64,000 nucleotides of DNA, taken from positions 496,001 through 560,000 of the forward strand of contig BLLK01000038.1 in the NCBI GenBank assembly GCA_021927905.1, written 5' to 3'. Under the pieces are notes generated by a model that saw only the letters and a list, made by a program, of their open reading frames with translations, had not been told where the DNA came from and searched no databases. Position numbers and translations under genes: made by a program. Shown piece by piece: positions 8,362 to 19,685 of this stretch (its first letter is position 1; each line of letters opens with the position of its first letter). Source of the stretch: Chaetoceros tenuissimus (taxonomy: Eukaryota; Bacillariophyta; Thalassiosirophyceae; Chaetocerotales; Chaetocerotaceae).

Positions 8362-11355
8362 ATGATGTATTCAATTCCGATGGAGACGAGAAGATGGCAT
8401 ATAATAGGCTTTGCTAAATGCATGCTATTTGCTTTTTTAGTACTTGACCGATTACACAATTGTCACTCCTTTTCTCATTCAAGAGGCATCACTGGTAGGA
8501 AAAGGTTAATCGTAGCTCCCCTTGAGTCTTCTACTCTTTCAGCAACAGCAGCAGCTCAAGTCAAACAACAACAAACCCTTTATAGAAAGGACTATAAAGA
8601 ACCAGCCCATTGGGTTACAGATGTATCTCTATCATTTCAATTCTACAAAGAAAAGACTCTTGTTAAATCGAAAATTACCATCCACGCAAATGAAAACCAC
8701 AATCTTGAATGCGACAATTTGATTCTAAATGGAGACATAGAGCTGCTGAATCTCATATCGTTATCAATAGGTGATCACACTTTGGTACCAGAGAAAGATT
8801 ACACCCTGATGAATGACAAACTAATGATTGAATCCTCAAGTCTCTATAAAGATTCCGCACGTAGTGAACTTGAAATTGTTATTGAATTGGATCCACGTAC
8901 AAACAAAAATTTACAAGGACTTTACTATAGAGATGGAATGTACTGCACACATTGTGAGCCTACTGGATTTTCCAAAATATCTTTTTTTCCAGATAGGCCA
9001 GATAATTGTGCTACATTTCATAGAGTGTACTTGGAAGCTGACAAAGAAATGTACCCAATATTGCTATCAAATGGCAACTTGATTGAACAGGGAGTAGTAT
9101 CAGATGATGAAACACGTCATTATGTTATCTATCAAGACCCTTTACCCAAACCTTGCTATTTGTTTGCTTGTGTAATAGCTGGCAACAATTACAATCGCAT
9201 GAGTGATGTTTACACCACCAAAAGTGGAAGGCACGTAAATATTAATCTTTATTGGGAAAAAGATCAAAAGCTCAAAATGAACTTCGCTATAAACACAATT
9301 AAGAATGCTATGAGATGGGACGAAGAGACGTATGGCTTGGAGTATGACGCAGATACATATACAGTTGTTGCTGCAGAGCACTACAGTATCGGAGCTATGG
9401 AAAATAAGGGACTCAATATTTTCAAGACCTCTTTGATTGCAACTGACCCTTCTTGTACAACAGATGTGACGTATGACGTTGTAGAAAAGACAATAGCTCA
9501 TGAATACTTTCACAATTGGTCGGGGAATAGAGTCACGGTCAGAGATTGGTTCGAATTTACATTGAAAGAAGGTTTGACAGTGTATCGTGATCAAGAATTC
9601 ACCAGTGATATTGGATTGAAAGTTGCCACAAGAATTGAAAGTGTGAAACTGTTGCGAGAAAAACAATTTGTAGAAGATGCCGCTTTGACTCGCCAACCAA
9701 TACGACCAGAAAGTTACGATGGAACTGAACATAGTTTGGATGTCATTGCAACATCGACAACTTATCATAAGGGCGCAGAAGTCTTCCGTATGTACAAGAC
9801 CATATTGACGAAGAAAGGATTTCGAGATGGAATTTCACTTTATATGGAGCGACATGATGGTAGAGGAGCTACTTGTGATGACTTTCACAAAGCTATGGCT
9901 GATTCTAATCCAGATGTTGACTTGTCTCAGTTCAAGTTGTGGTATAGTAAATCTGGCACTCCGATAGTTTCTTACAGCAAATTTCAAATTGATAACAAAT
10001 TTCAAATTGATTTGTCTCAACAGATACCGGGGAATGATGAAACATTACTTCACATTCCAGTTGCCATTGGATTGATGGACAAAACCACTGGAGAGGAAGT
10101 CGTACCTACGACGGTATTGAATCTAAAAGAGCGAAGCCAAACCTTTGTCTTTGAAGATTTGAAAGGTGATGTTGTTCCATCTATCTTGAGAGACTTTTCA
10201 GCCCCAATCATTCTGCAACCAATGGCTAATAATGAAAAGTTGAGCGAATCAGAAGAAGAAGAGCACTTGTCTTTCCTGGCTATGTACGATACAGATGGGT
10301 TCAATAAGTGGGAGTCGATGCAGACTTTACTTACTAGGTATATTTTCAGTCTAGTGAACGGAGAGGACAATCAAGCAAGAAAAGAACTTATTTTGAAAGC
10401 AATTGGAGAAAATTTAAGGGACGAGACATTTGACCCATCTTCAAAAGCCAGAATTCTTTCTCTGCCAACAGAGCTTGCTCTGACACGAGATGTAAAGAAG
10501 GATCTAGATCCTGTCAAGTTATTTCAGGCAAGGAAGAAAGCTATGAATGAGATTGCTGTAGAATTTGTGGAAGACTTCAAGAGCAGATATGATGAGCTTT
10601 CTCCAGTTATCATATCTACTACTGATTCAGATATCACTAGTGCTCCCTCTCGAGCAAATCGAGCCTTGCGTAATGTCTATCTTGAGTACTTGTGTAGCTT
10701 AGATGAACCGGAACACGTGAAAATGGCTGGTGAACTAGCACTAAAGCATTTTGATAATGCAGTTTGCTTTAATGACCAATTTTTAGCGTTTCGTTATTTG
10801 GCAAGTATGTCTGTACATGCAACGGAAGCCCGAACTGAAATGATTTCGAAATTCTATGATCTAGCTAAATCAAATGGTAATGCGCAAATTTTGAACAAGT
10901 GGTTTCAAATCCAGGCACTAAATGACGACTTATCTCGAGTCCAAGCTTTAACACAGATCCCCGATTTCAAAGCTAACAATGCCGGGAACTTTCGCGCTCT
11001 AATTACGAGTTTCACACTTAACTCTCGATCATTCCATACTGAGAATGGGTACAAATTTATCGGTGATATTATTCGGCAGATGGATAAACGCTCTCCTATC
11101 CTTGCTGTTGAGTTGGCAAATAAGTTTTGTAAATGGCCTATCTATGAGAAAAAGTATGCAGACTTGATGAAACAAGAATTGCTCAAGATTTCAATGCTTA
11201 AGCCAATAAGTAAAAGTCTACAGGCAACAGTATCAAGAGCATTGCCCAAAGACTACGGACAAAGCTCAGGGACAACCAGAGGCATGGGTCCTGCTGCTTC
11301 GAAGAAAGCAAAAAAGGGAAAGAAAAAGAAAGCAGGCAAGAAGGGATTTTCTTAA
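8362..11355 (+). CDS. Aminopeptidase N, M1 family, bacterial PepN type, probably organelle-targeted
   Basis: A 997-residue single-exon zinc aminopeptidase that removes N-terminal residues from peptides. Residues 1-45 look like a signal peptide (hydrophobic core MLFAFLVL) followed by a Ser/Arg-rich stretch (SFSHSRG) compatible with a diatom bipartite plastid presequence. The PepN N-terminal beta domain follows, then the catalytic domain with GAMENKG (exopeptidase motif), HEYFHNWSGNRVT (HExxH) and the downstream KEGLTVYRDQEF supplying the third zinc ligand. The C-terminal half is the PepN alpha-helical domain. The last 25 residues are a Lys/Gly-rich tail (KKAKKGKKKKAGKKG) not usual for the family. 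The enzyme assignment is strong; plastid delivery is inferred. Confidence 0.9.
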   Translation: MMYSIPMETRRWHIIGFAKCMLFAFLVLDRLHNCHSFSHSRGITGRKRLIVAPLESSTLSATAAAQVKQQQTLYRKDYKEPAHWVTDVSLSFQFYKEKTLVKSKITIHANENHNLECDNLILNGDIELLNLISLSIGDHTLVPEKDYTLMNDKLMIESSSLYKDSARSELEIVIELDPRTNKNLQGLYYRDGMYCTHCEPTGFSKISFFPDRPDNCATFHRVYLEADKEMYPILLSNGNLIEQGVVSDDETRHYVIYQDPLPKPCYLFACVIAGNNYNRMSDVYTTKSGRHVNINLYWEKDQKLKMNFAINTIKNAMRWDEETYGLEYDADTYTVVAAEHYSIGAMENKGLNIFKTSLIATDPSCTTDVTYDVVEKTIAHEYFHNWSGNRVTVRDWFEFTLKEGLTVYRDQEFTSDIGLKVATRIESVKLLREKQFVEDAALTRQPIRPESYDGTEHSLDVIATSTTYHKGAEVFRMYKTILTKKGFRDGISLYMERHDGRGATCDDFHKAMADSNPDVDLSQFKLWYSKSGTPIVSYSKFQIDNKFQIDLSQQIPGNDETLLHIPVAIGLMDKTTGEEVVPTTVLNLKERSQTFVFEDLKGDVVPSILRDFSAPIILQPMANNEKLSESEEEEHLSFLAMYDTDGFNKWESMQTLLTRYIFSLVNGEDNQARKELILKAIGENLRDETFDPSSKARILSLPTELALTRDVKKDLDPVKLFQARKKAMNEIAVEFVEDFKSRYDELSPVIISTTDSDITSAPSRANRALRNVYLEYLCSLDEPEHVKMAGELALKHFDNAVCFNDQFLAFRYLASMSVHATEARTEMISKFYDLAKSNGNAQILNKWFQIQALNDDLSRVQALTQIPDFKANNAGNFRALITSFTLNSRSFHTENGYKFIGDIIRQMDKRSPILAVELANKFCKWPIYEKKYADLMKQELLKISMLKPISKSLQATVSRALPKDYGQSSGTTRGMGPAASKKAKKGKKKKAGKKGFS

Positions 11356-11464
11356 AAATCAAACTAACCTTGGGTTCACATGACACAAAGTAGCTTTCTA
11401 GTTTAAGAAAAGTTATATAGAGTTCATATTTTTTGTCAAAACCAATTCATTGAAATTAATTGCA

Positions 11465-12805
11465 TTATACCTTGCTATAGTCCAATCTGGACTCGAGCTT
11501 CTTATTGTCAAGAATCTTTCTAGCAGCCTTCATAAAGTCCTCTTCCAAAACATAGTCACGATCGCTTCGGATTGCAAACAAACCAGCTTCTGTACAAACA
11601 TTTCTCATATCTGCACCATTCAATCCATCTGCGAGCTTGACCACACTCTCGAAATCAATATCACCCCTCTTTGTAATCTTTGCAGAATGAATTTTCAAAA
11701 TTTCCAATCTTTGCGTTTCATTTGGTTCTGGAATTTCAATCTTTCTATCTAGACGTCCAGGACGCAAAAGAGCAGGATCAAGAATATCTGGTCTATTTGT
11801 CGCCATGACCATTTTCACTTGTCCTTGTTCTTCAAAACCATCCATTTGATTCAGAAGTTCCATAAGGGTACGCTGAATCTCACGATCTGCAGAGGTACCT
11901 TCTGAAAAACGAGAACCTCCAATAGCATCAATCTCATCCATAAAAATGACACATGGTTGATGATCTTTCGCAAATCCAAACATTTCACGAATGATACGTG
12001 CTGATTCTCCGATATACTTGTCAACAATTGCAGAAGCTACTACTTTGAGGAATGTTGCGCTGATGTTGGATGCGAGTGCTCTTGCTAGAAGGGTTTTACC
12101 AGTTCCTGGAGGTCCATAGAGAAGAACTCCTTTCGGTGCCTTTATGGAAAGAAATGTTGGGGTTAGAGCAATGAACATAAAGAAAAGCATTGTCGAGTCG
12201 TGCGCGTATGTCATTTCTTATTTCAATTGCGCAATCATGCTCTCTTCTAAAGCTCAAAACCTTACCTTGATACCAACTCTAACAAACAATTCTGGGTTAG
12301 TCAATGGCAACTCGATTACTTCTCTCAATTCCCGAATCTGTTCATTCAATCCTCCAATATCAGAAAAGGCAACCCCTCCATCTTCCTCTGAACTCTGCAT
12401 ATGAAAAACAGTAGGGTCAACTTCTCTCGGTAATACTCTCATAATAGTGAGAGTTGTCATATCCAATGCAACTCTGGTCCCAGGCTTCAATTTATCATGA
12501 TTCAATCTAGTTCTACAACCAACGACATATCTCGGTCCAGAACTCGCCTTGACAATAAATCTATCATTGTCTAATTTCTTGAGAACATCTCCAATGATTT
12601 GTCCCACGGATTGAAGAGCCGTTAGGTCATCTTCGGTTTTTTGATAGCGTTTGACTAGATCTCTTGAGTCGTCTCTCATTTTCCTAAGACGAGCTTCTAC
12701 TTCTCTGTGTTCACGGATTTTAGCTCTGTATTGTTCAAGAACTTGATCACGCTCACTTGGTGCTGCTGGTGCTGCTGCTACTGGTTCCTGTGCTTCTTCT
12801 GACAT
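11465..12805 (-). CDS. RPT4: 26S proteasome regulatory ATPase subunit Rpt4 (PSMC6, S10B)
   Basis: Two exons, 12805-12266 and 12139-11465, with a 126-nt GTAAGG...AAAG intron; the join reads [20 protein letters not shown]. The 404-residue product is one of six AAA+ subunits that unfold substrates above the 20S core. An N-terminal coiled coil (about 25-70) leads to the OB domain (residues about 75-125; [17 protein letters not shown]), then the AAA domain with Walker A GPPGTGKT, Walker [10 protein letters not shown], sensor ATNRPD and arginine-finger region [12 protein letters not shown]. The KALQSVGQ-like and [12 protein letters not shown] blocks are diagnostic for Rpt4. It is slightly longer than the human 389 residues because of an Ala/Pro-rich N-terminus. 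Divergent from the ferredoxin gene. Confidence 0.95.
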
Positions 12806-13368
12806 GATGTTTTATTTATTTTTGTATGTATTTGGATCTGCGGGCTTTGAAAGTGTGTTTGCAGTTTGATGTTTTGAAACTAGTACTTTTGAATTCAACG
12901 ATGAATGACTAAAGCCTCAAGGAAATGCTTGACGTTGCTAATTGGATAGTGCAATGATGATGGGACAGTAGTGAACTTTCCTTCTTGTGTACCTATTGTA
13001 TGTGTTGTCTATGATAAAAGAGATAGATCTGCTTGCCAAAACAGTGTGTTGTTTAGAAACTCAACGAAGCCAGAAGAAGATGTTGCTGAGAAGCATTTAG
13101 ATCATAACCTAATGAAAGATCTATCTATCAATACTTAATAAGATTGAATACTTATAACCTAATAGTATAGTTGAATCTAATGAATATAGATATTTATTTA
13201 CTACTCATTGAAGTCCGAACCCCTCTAAACCCTCTCATCATCATTCAAAAAGCAGCTGCAAGTGTCATTGATACGCTTTCAATTATAAAAAGACGGAGTT
13301 GCATCTCAATCTATTACAATACTGCAAACTTCCTGCATCAACATATACCTAGCTAAAGTCCTAGAAAC
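12806..13368. other. Intergenic, divergent promoter region
   Basis: 563 nt between RPT4 and the ferredoxin-TPR gene. The part near 13080-13190 is AT-rich, with irregular copies of short AATCTAATGAAT-like words. No gene was supported; an open stretch at 13171-13356 lacks homology. Confidence 0.55.
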
Positions 13369-14446
13369 ATGCATCAGTCTAAGCGAAAGACACAAATTGG
13401 ACTCTCGTCTATCCTCATCTTGTCCATATTTCTATCTCCTCCAACAACTCATTCACTATCTTCATCTTCGAATCCATCCAAAAAGGTTCAAATATGCCAA
13501 AACAAAGATTGCTGTAAGAGCTTTCCTGCCAAGTATGATGGAGGACTCTATCAAGCCATGAGAGATTTGTTACCCAATCAACAAGCACGGAATGAAATTA
13601 GCATTGAAAAAAGTGGATGTCTCTCACATTGTAATAGAGGGCCAAATGTGAATATTGTCAATAAGGATAATGAAGAGAGATCAGAACGAATGTTTGGAAG
13701 GATAGATGGAATACTTGCCGGTGCAGTTGCTTTAGATGTAGGTCTTGGAATTGATTGCCCAGGTGAATTAATGGCTGCTTTGGAAAGTATGGCTTCTGCT
13801 CATCAAGGTGAGTTTTGATTTTCGTATCTTTGGTCTTAAATAATGGACTATGTAAATGCATACATCTTTGTTCAATTCCTGTACTGACTTTTCTTACTAT
13901 TAACTATTTTCAGCATCTGATCCAATCAAGAAAATCAAATTGCTAAACTCGACAATACATACAATTACTCAAGCACAGTTAACTACTTCGACAGCAATGG
14001 CACATGCACTGATTTTACGGGCTGATGCTTTCCTGGAGGCTGGACAGGCCCAAAATTATAAACAAGCAATGGAAGATGTCACAAAGGCCATAAGTATAGA
14101 TGATTTAGATGGAAGAGCCTGGAGAGTTTTGGCAGATGTCAAGGAAGCACAAGAAGATTATCTAGGTGCTATGGAAGCTATTTCAGAATGGGCAGTAGTA
14201 AATCCAGAATTTCAATCAAAGGCACAAAAAGAATTAACAAGAATCATGGCGAAAAAGGCGCAGTTGGTAAGCAGTACTAGTTCTCCTTTGTTTAATGCGA
14301 ATGTCGATGCTCAACAGCAACAAGGACAACAGGTGACTCGACCACCTCCACATCAACAGTGGCATGTGCAACAATATCAACAGCAGGATCATCAGCAACA
14401 ACAGCCATATCAACAGCAAGATTATTCTCAATCACAGCAACAATAG
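13369..14446 (+). CDS. Thioredoxin-like 2Fe-2S ferredoxin fused to TPR-like repeats and a Gln-rich tail
   Basis: Two exons, 13369-13807 and 13914-14446 (GTGAGT...TTTCAG, phase 1), giving 323 residues. Residues 1-32 form a signal-like hydrophobic leader followed by Ser-rich sequence, which may be a plastid presequence. Residues about 43-100 match the thioredoxin-like 2Fe-2S ferredoxin fold: CQNKDCC near the start and GCLSHCNRGPNV later supply the four cysteines. These domains carry electrons or scaffold Fe-S clusters. The second exon encodes helical TPR-like units (HALILRADAFLEAGQ, YKQAMEDVTKAISIDD, GRAWRVLADVKEAQEDYLGA). The final 50 residues are dominated by Gln. The ferredoxin-TPR order suggests a protein-bound redox or assembly role, but the partner is unknown. 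Confidence 0.8.
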
Positions 14447-14652
14447 AATGGGATTAGAAAGAAATTAGGGTGTAGGGAGGATACTAGGGAGTCACTTTGA
14501 AGATTCAATTTGTGCTATTTGAATTTCTCCTTGCTTAAAAAATGTAGAAATTTTACTAGGATTGATTATAAAGCTTAGAATGAAACATGAGACTTTTGAT
14601 GGAGTATCTAGTTGAAATAACTCTCTCATGATTTCATCTCCGAGATTTCCAT

Positions 14653-15417
14653 CTATAAATCTGATTTGATATTTCCATTCTCATCCTTTGGACGGCCAGC
14701 CACACTCACAAGGTTGATACAATATCTATTCTTTCGATCAGGAAGATTGTGACCAAGGTGTGTACCTATGATAAAGATAATGTTGAGATGAATATATTTT
14801 CAAATCTACCTGACTATGTAGAGTACCAAACTTTACATTACTTACCATCGACACTCACTGTCTCTCCATCTGGTAACACTCTCACATATTCCCAATTGAC
14901 CTATATATCACAAGGATTAGATTATCAGGTATGTTAATACTCTATCAGGTATGGGTATTTATTAGGTATTACTCACCTCGTCGTCTCTGAAGCTAGGCCA
15001 TCCGTGTGCCATAGACTCTTTTACAAATGCTTCAAAACTTCTTCCACGAGGCGCAGTAAAAAGTAGCTTGCCTGTATTGGAATCATAAAAGTTGATCTCC
15101 TTTCCATTTTGTCCATTCTCTGTTTCTTCGTCGAGAAATGAAGTAGATTTCCAATATCCAGAATGCTCAGCATAGTGTCTATTAAAGTTGCAGATTCTAT
15201 CTGCAGTCGATCTATCACAGTTCCAACGAAGATTGGTTTGGACAGGAACATGAGATGTACCATGCTCCTTTTTACTCATGATACTCTCGTCTGAGTAAAA
15301 TAAGGTTGCAAAATAGATCCGTGAGATGGATTACTTGTGACAATTAGATAAACATTTCAATATCTCACCTCCCATGACACATGGTGGATCGTAAGTTCTA
15401 GTCATTGCGTTTCCCAT
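14653..15417 (-). CDS. MsrB-like protein (peptide-methionine-R-sulfoxide reductase fold) without the zinc CxxC motifs
   Basis: Four small exons on the minus strand: 15417-15369, 15290-14977, 14900-14846, 14765-14653. All have GT-AG introns and phases that join cleanly, giving 176 residues. Only the second exon would show up as a long open frame. MsrB landmarks are present: GWPSF, GTHLGHNLPD and RYCIN, whose Cys matches the catalytic residue. MsrB enzymes reduce methionine-R-sulfoxide in proteins. The two structural CxxC pairs found in most MsrB proteins are absent; the only other cysteines are at PPC, WNC and RIC. The N-terminus MGNAMT fits an N-myristoylation signal. The enzyme may be an oxidant-protection reductase or a divergent member with another substrate. 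Confidence 0.8.
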
Positions 15418-15665
15418 ATATTGTATTTTAAAAAACTTTTTATGATAAGTAGATGAGCGAGAGTGATTGAACAACATCAAAAGATGCAATCTGATTAGAT
15501 TCTACACTGTTCTGACTGTGTAACTGCGAAAGATAGCTTCTGTGCGTACATCCAATACCAAGCACAGCATACCGTCAACATAACGCTCACATTTTTATTT
15601 TGTATGTTAATATTTTATGTCATTAACAAAATGCAAATCCTGAACTAATTTGATATGTACATTCC

Positions 15666-17206
15666 CTAAACAATTTGATGACTAGTAGGAGAATCCATCC
15701 TCTTGTATTCCAAGTTTCCATCTTCTGTTTTAGATTTCAATGAAATGTCGTAATGCTCGTTATACGTATTGTTTGTTCTTCTTGAACTGATAGTTTCTGG
15801 CATGAAACACCCAAATATGATGATAGGAATACATGATACAACCATAGAACCGCATAAACTCACGACATGTCCATATTTTTCTACAGCATATTGACCAAGT
15901 AATGTAGAGAAGGTTCTTCCAAACCAAAAAAAGCTATTTGTCAGTCCCATAACAATGTTGAATCGACCAGTGCCAAAGGTAAGGTCAACAACAAGAAGTG
16001 GGTGAATAACACGAAATAATCCTCCTTCAATCCCATCAAGAATTTGAGTCAATAACAATACTTTTGGACCTGCATCTTTCCATAGAATTACTAATGCACA
16101 ACGAATTGGAAGAGTGGCAATACCCGCTAAAAATATTGCTTTTCTACCTGTACCTCGCTTTGACAAGTATCCTCCCAAAGAAACAGACGAGCACATGAAG
16201 AATTGTGATACAAGAGTAGCAATTGCCATCAAAGGTATCGCGTTACGCTTTGCTTCGCCAGCGTCATCCCCTTCTTTTTTCACAATCATTAGCTCTCCAA
16301 GTACCATTAAAACATTTGCATTTGCAAGACTATGCGATGGTTAAAATGTTTAAGAAAATGAATCTTTCAATACTACATACAATGAAGAGGATATATAACT
16401 TACTGAAAGAAGAACCCTGTCAAGCAAAAGGTAAGAGTTCTTGGCTCGGTCATAACAGACCAGTAAGATGCAGCTTTGAATTTATTCCTGGAAACAAGTG
16501 TTGTATTTTCATCGCTTGAGTGTGAACTTTCTTCGCCAAGTGCCTTCTTTTCTTGTTCATCTTCGATATGAAATCCACTTCCAAGTTTTGGGTGTCCTTC
16601 TGGTAAAAAGGAAGTCAAGAGTGATGCCATGAGTGCTGAAAATCCCATGACCAAGAAGCAATATTGTATATTTGGATATAAAACATATGCACTAGCCCCA
16701 ACTAAAGTTGCCGCGATTGCATATCCCACTAGCCCCCAGAAAATATTTTTAGCCATTATGGCATCAAACCTCTTTGGACCAAAGTTAGCTAGAGTTAAAG
16801 CTGTCAAACAAGGAGTCATAAAGGATGCGGCAACTCCTTCCAAAATTTTTGTTATATACATAAGCATATGATCTCGATTTCCGTCTCTAACAAACATGAT
16901 TGTACTAGCAGATCCAGCTGTTGTCAATGCAGCCATTGCCAATAGTATTCTCCTATCTACAGTTACCTTATCTACTAGGTCACCTGCAAATGTTTGCATG
17001 AATAGAGTAGTAAAGCCCATCAGAGAAAGCGCATATCCGATAGCTGATGCATTCCAACCTTGCACAACAAGGTACATGCCCTGAAAATAGTTCAACCCAT
17101 CGCCAATCTCTCCAATGAAAAAAGCTACTGCATTGAAAGTCCGTTCAGGTGTCAAATATAAGTAAGGCATTATTCTCAATGTCTTCGGATATGCATCAAA
17201 TTTCAT
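15666..17206 (-). CDS. Major facilitator superfamily transporter
   Basis: Two exons, 17206-16404 and 16329-15666, with a 74-nt GTAAGT...GCATAG intron; the splice joins FFFH to LANANVLM in frame. The 488-residue protein has about 12 hydrophobic helices in two halves separated by a hydrophilic, Ser/Glu-rich loop (HIEDEQEKKALGEE and onward, about residues 213-245). The first-half MFS signature is recognisable as GDLVDKVTVDRR after TM2. No signal peptide precedes the first helix. The substrate cannot be told from sequence; the overall pattern resembles bacterial/fungal-type MFS_1 carriers with unknown cargo. The gene is downstream of, and on the same strand as, the trypsin pair, without apparent functional link. 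Confidence 0.8.
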
Positions 17207-17594
17207 TCAAAATCTCTTTGATTTTGATGCTGTCAAAATATGAATATCTAAGAGAATATTGAGAAAAATTGTTGACTGATAACAAGTCTAGTTGAAGTCC
17301 ATAGGTATCTCGTCCGCATTCCGCATTTGCTTGCAAGTTCGTCGCTTGACACAAATTCCACCGTCTGAGAGAATGTCAGACCGTTTTTTGTTTCTTAACC
17401 GATTCTGGCTGTCACAAACTAAAATAGTAGCATATAATTTTAAAGCTTTGATTTTGATTTTTTCTCCCTATTATTGTAGAACTTTCTATTATATCATGCA
17501 TGCTTTTCTTCAAACTAAGATCTGAATAAAGATTATTTGAACTTCATATAAAAAGCATTGGTCCGGAAATTTTAAAAAATAAAATGCTGATGCA
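17207..17594. other. Intergenic, no gene seen
   Basis: 388 nt between the MFS gene's 5' end and the 3' end of protease copy A. It should hold the MFS promoter and the protease 3' UTR. No repeats or conserved open frames were found. Confidence 0.55.
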
Positions 17595-19164
17595 TTATTG
17601 CAGATTGTCCACATAAACCAGATTCCATGATTGCCTTGGCTTGCCCTTTCGTAACTTCACATACACCCTCTTCGATGATCCATTCCCTGGCTGTGGATTT
17701 GTCTTCATTATCGTCAGCGCCCGTAGCCCAAACTGACCAAAGTCACTCATATTCCTCACCCATAACAATGACTTGAAAAACGTATCATACACAAACACAA
17801 ACTCCACGACGTCCCCACAATCTTCCAACTTCAGTATATTCATGGCTTGACGATTGACCATACACTTGCTCGGGTTGAACTTCGACTTCAGTTGCCCTTT
17901 CCTTGTTGTTCTCCAAAGCTGCCTTGGATCATTCAGGTTGCATACTTCAACTCCGACAATGTCGTTTCCAGGAGCTGAAGATAGACACCATTCATATCCG
18001 TTGTTGAATTCAGACTTGATTTGGAAGTATTGAGGTCCTGAGGAGGTTGGTGTAGGTGGGTTTCTATCGTTGATGGTAGTTGGTGCGGCTATAGGAGAAG
18101 GAACTGGTGCTGGAACAGGTGGAGAAACAGGTGGTGAAACAGGCGCTGGGCTTTCAAAGCACATGGCAGGATTGTTTGAGTGCAAATTGTATTCTTTACC
18201 CAGTCGTACTATAATAATAATAAAGTTAGACCAACATTAGAATTCAAACTTCACGGTAAACAATTATCCAAAACAAAATCCCGAAATAATACCACTTACA
18301 TGTTTCCCTATCGATGTGTATATCACAGGATAACCTTCGCAATCTGAGTTACCCGTGCTTACGACTCCAATTATCTTATTTGCAGACCAATCATACAATG
18401 GCCCTCCAGAGTCGCCATAGCATGCTTGTTTCTTTACATTGTCATTTTGAACACAAATCATACCATCTACAATGTCATCAATATCATCTTGGTCTTTTGT
18501 TCGTTTGTGACATTCTCCGAGAGGAACATATTTACCGGATACTTCCATAAGATAATCTGTTGAAGAATCGTTTTGGTCCTTACCAAAACCTGGTGTCCAA
18601 AGGTTTCCTCTTCCTATATTTCAACATCAATAGTTAGTTGACAACATCCAACACCTACAAAATTGCAAGAGAAACGGCTTGATCCGAGAATAATTAAAAC
18701 TTACCTGCAGCATATGAATTTAATAAGCTTCCATCATCAATGCCAACCGGTGTAGCTTGAGCTCTCTTATCAAGCTGGATCAGCCTCAAGTCCGTATGAA
18801 GGTCATCTTTCTCATTCAACTCAAATACGCGTTTTCTATATCTCCTTTCAAAGGGAGCTCCGCAATTATCGTAATCCCTCTCTTTATTTACATCTCCAGT
18901 ACATACAGCACCAATTCGAACACTTTCGAATCTATCGATGTTACAGTGCTCAGCAGTGATGATAAACTCAGGAGTAATAAGTGCAGCTCCACACCCACTT
19001 CCTTTTGCAAACCAGGGATACTTATCCAACGGAGCTCGATTTCCATACATGATTCTTTCTAGGACTCCGTCGTCGTCCTCATTGTTGTAGTAAATAGCAT
19101 TCTGATTTGTTGCTATTATTGGCGTTATTGACAGAAAGAAGGCTAAAGTTCTGGATAGTTTCAT
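17595..19164 (-). CDS. Secreted trypsin-like serine protease with C-terminal QxW domain, copy A, frame apparently broken
   Basis: Three exons, 19164-18705, 18613-18300 and 18208-17595. A signal peptide (1-18) leads to the S1 protease domain: cleavage-site region ERIMYGNRAP, catalytic His in TAEHC, Asp in TDLRLIQLD, Ser in ACYGDSGGPL, and the terminal helix YDWVKNTIC. A Pro/Val-rich hinge (about 25 residues of PVSPPV/PAPVPSP) connects to a 140-residue domain with two QxW-like motifs (RQLW, RQSW), suggesting a beta-trefoil lectin-like fold. Exons 1 and 2 equal copy B in length (460 and 314 nt). In exon 3 the segment after YDWVKNTIC is 10 nt shorter than in copy B, so the frame entering from exon 2 meets a stop in the hinge while the conserved domain sits in another frame. 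This is a young frameshift, an undetected splice or an assembly error. Confidence 0.75.
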
Positions 19165-19685
19165 GTTGCTAACACTGTTATGGATGTTCAGAAATTATGT
19201 GATGTTGATAGTTTGAACAAAACGACGGATTTTGAGTCGAGTCGAGACTCTCAGTTCAGTCGAGTCGTCGTCTTGCAAATGAGCGGAGTATCAGAGGAAT
19301 TTAGATTCCGACTAAAAGTGTAATCTCTTCAGTATCAAAAGTACCTACTGCTGACTAATTTAGATAAACTTTGACTCGTGTGCAAACAAGTAATGGATTT
19401 TAAAGCGAATTTAGTTTTAATTATAAATATAAAGAAGGTGAAGATAACAATAGAGAGATGAGATGATGCTGTCTATCCTACAATAAAACATCAAATAGAA
19501 ATACATGAAGAAAGAGCAAAAATGGCAAGTTTCAAGTCTACCTTGTACCAAACAGATAAAACTTAGGAAGATAAATAAAACTCCGCATTTATAAAGTTGA
19601 ATATACCTATGATTTTTAATTATAATAACTAGCATCATTGACATTCGAATTTTCAAAAATAAATGAAGAAGCTAGAAGACTTCAC
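19165..19685. other. Intergenic between tandem proteases
   Basis: 521 nt holding the copy A promoter and the copy B 3' flank. It includes a short GAGTCGAGTCGAGACTC palindromic stretch near 19233. No gene was supported. Confidence 0.55.

Noticed and set aside
9142-9768. 208-codon antisense frame within the aminopeptidase
   Set aside because: Mirror of the conserved M1 catalytic domain; Cys/Ile-rich composition typical of a shadow frame.
13171-13356. 61-codon frame upstream of the ferredoxin gene
   Set aside because: No ATG context, no features, AT-rich promoter region.
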